Source of the DNA: Gemmobacter sp964439015
GTDB lineage: Bacteria > Pseudomonadota > Alphaproteobacteria > Rhodobacterales > Rhodobacteraceae
NCBI GenBank assembly: GCA_964439015.1
Contig: CAYTMV010000101.1
Span: 1-6,049 of the forward strand
Length of the DNA: 6,049 nucleotides
Reading direction: 5' to 3'
This document shows, piece after piece, positions 5,184-6,049 of the stretch. The translations under genes and the position numbers were made by a program. The notes beneath the pieces are model-generated. The model was not told the DNA's origin. It made no database searches and saw only the letters and a list, made by a program, of their open reading frames with translations. Every line of letters begins with the position of its first letter. Positions within the stretch are counted from its first letter, which is position 1.

Positions 5184-6049
5184 TTACTTCCGCTTGTCCT
5201 CGCCGAGATCCTCGAAATCGGCGTCGACGATGTCGTCATCCACCGAGCGCGGACCATCTTCGCCAGCGCCGTCGCCCTCAGCAGCTTGCGCCTTGTAGAT
5301 CGCCTCGCCCAGCTTCATTGCGGCTTCGGTCAGGTTCTGGATCCCGCCCTTGATCTTGCCCGCATCTTCGGACTTGAGGGTTTCTTCCAGTGCGCCCATT
5401 GCGAGTTCGATGACCTCGACGGTCGAGGGGTCAACCTTGTCCGAATGTTCGGCCAGCGATTTCTTGGTCGAGTGCAACAGGCTTTCGGCCTGGTTGCGGG
5501 TTTCGACCAGTTCCTTGCGCTTCTTGTCGGCTTCGGCATTGGCTTCGGCGTCGCGGACCATCTTATCGATCTCGTCGTCGGACAGACCGCCCGAGGCCTG
5601 GATCGTGATCGCCTGCTCTTTGCCGGTGCCCTTGTCCTTGGCCTTGACCGAAACGATGCCGTTGGCGTCGATGTCGAAGGTCACCTCGATCTGCGGCATG
5701 CCGCGCGGGGCCGGCGGGATGTTTTCCAGATTGAACTGGCCCAACATCTTGTTGTCGGCGGCCATCTCACGCTCGCCCTGGAAGACCCGGATCGTGACCG
5801 CGGACTGGTTGTCCTCGGCGGTCGAGAAGACCTGGCTCTTCTTGGTGGGGATGGTGGTGTTGCGGTCGATCAGACGGGTGAACACGCCGCCCAGCGTCTC
5901 GATGCCGAGGCTGAGGGGGGTCACGTCCAGCAGCACCACGTCCTTCACGTCGCCTTGCAGCACACCGGCCTGGATCGCAGCGCCCAGCGCAACCACCTCA
6001 TCGGGGTTCACGCCCTTGTGCGGCTCTTTGCCGAAGAACTTGGTCACTT
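5184..6049 (-). CDS. dnaK: Chaperone protein DnaK (Hsp70), C-terminal part (partial, 5' end outside window)
   Basis: DnaK is the cytosolic Hsp70 that binds and releases unfolded polypeptides in an ATP-driven cycle with DnaJ and GrpE. About 288 C-terminal residues are visible; by alignment from memory with E. coli DnaK the window edge falls near residue 353, so most of the nucleotide-binding domain is missing. What is present: the end of that domain (FFGKEPHKGVNPDE, VALGAAIQAGVL), the conserved interdomain linker (VKDVVLLDVTPLSLG), the substrate-binding beta domain (NTTIPTKKSQVFSTAEDNQS, GQFNLENIPPAPRGMPQIEV), the helical lid (MVRDAEANAEADKKRKELVETRNQ) and an acidic tail (DDDIVDADFEDLGEDKRK) like that of other bacterial DnaKs. 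No frameshift or missing key segment is seen. Its promoter, where heat-shock control would be read, lies outside the window. dnaJ follows 69 bp downstream. Confidence 0.98.
   Translation of the reverse strand, partial: VTKFFGKEPHKGVNPDEVVALGAAIQAGVLQGDVKDVVLLDVTPLSLGIETLGGVFTRLIDRNTTIPTKKSQVFSTAEDNQSAVTIRVFQGEREMAADNKMLGQFNLENIPPAPRGMPQIEVTFDIDANGIVSVKAKDKGTGKEQAITIQASGGLSDDEIDKMVRDAEANAEADKKRKELVETRNQAESLLHSTKKSLAEHSDKVDPSTVEVIELAMGALEETLKSEDAGKIKGGIQNLTEAAMKLGEAIYKAQAAEGDGAGEDGPRSVDDDIVDADFEDLGEDKRK

Overview
The window looks like ordinary chromosome from a GC-rich alphaproteobacterium, most likely Rhodobacterales (Rhodobacter/Paracoccus/roseobacter type). This rests on the strong GC bias at third codon positions, the style of the SecA, DnaJ and DnaK proteins, and the adjacent dnaK-dnaJ pair. 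The family-level placement is inference, because no rRNA gene is present. There is no sign of a mobile element, prophage, CRISPR array or tRNA.

Left half (1-3132, + strand): the 3' end of secA, closed by a clean intrinsic terminator, then two genes that look like a small operon. The first encodes an uncharacterised membrane-anchored envelope protein (574-1596). The second encodes a secreted protein joining a PstS-like solute-binding domain to an OmpA-like peptidoglycan-binding domain (about 1609-3132). The two genes share a reading frame, are separated by one TAA, and the second appears to start at a TTG codon.

Right half (3110-6049, - strand): the 3' part of dnaK (5184 to beyond the window edge), then dnaJ (3960-5114), then radC (3110-3883). 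dnaK and dnaJ form the Hsp70 chaperone operon, with a stable GNRA-capped hairpin between them and an intrinsic terminator after dnaJ. radC lies downstream of that terminator and converges on the OmpA-fusion gene, so that the two 3' ends overlap by 23 bp.

I found no clearly new system. The points most worth following up are the uncharacterised envelope pair beside secA, the solute-binding/OmpA fusion, a recurring GGGCGG/CCGCCC hairpin core with GNRA loops at three gene ends, and the terminator-less convergent overlap. No gene-free stretch exceeds about 120 bases.
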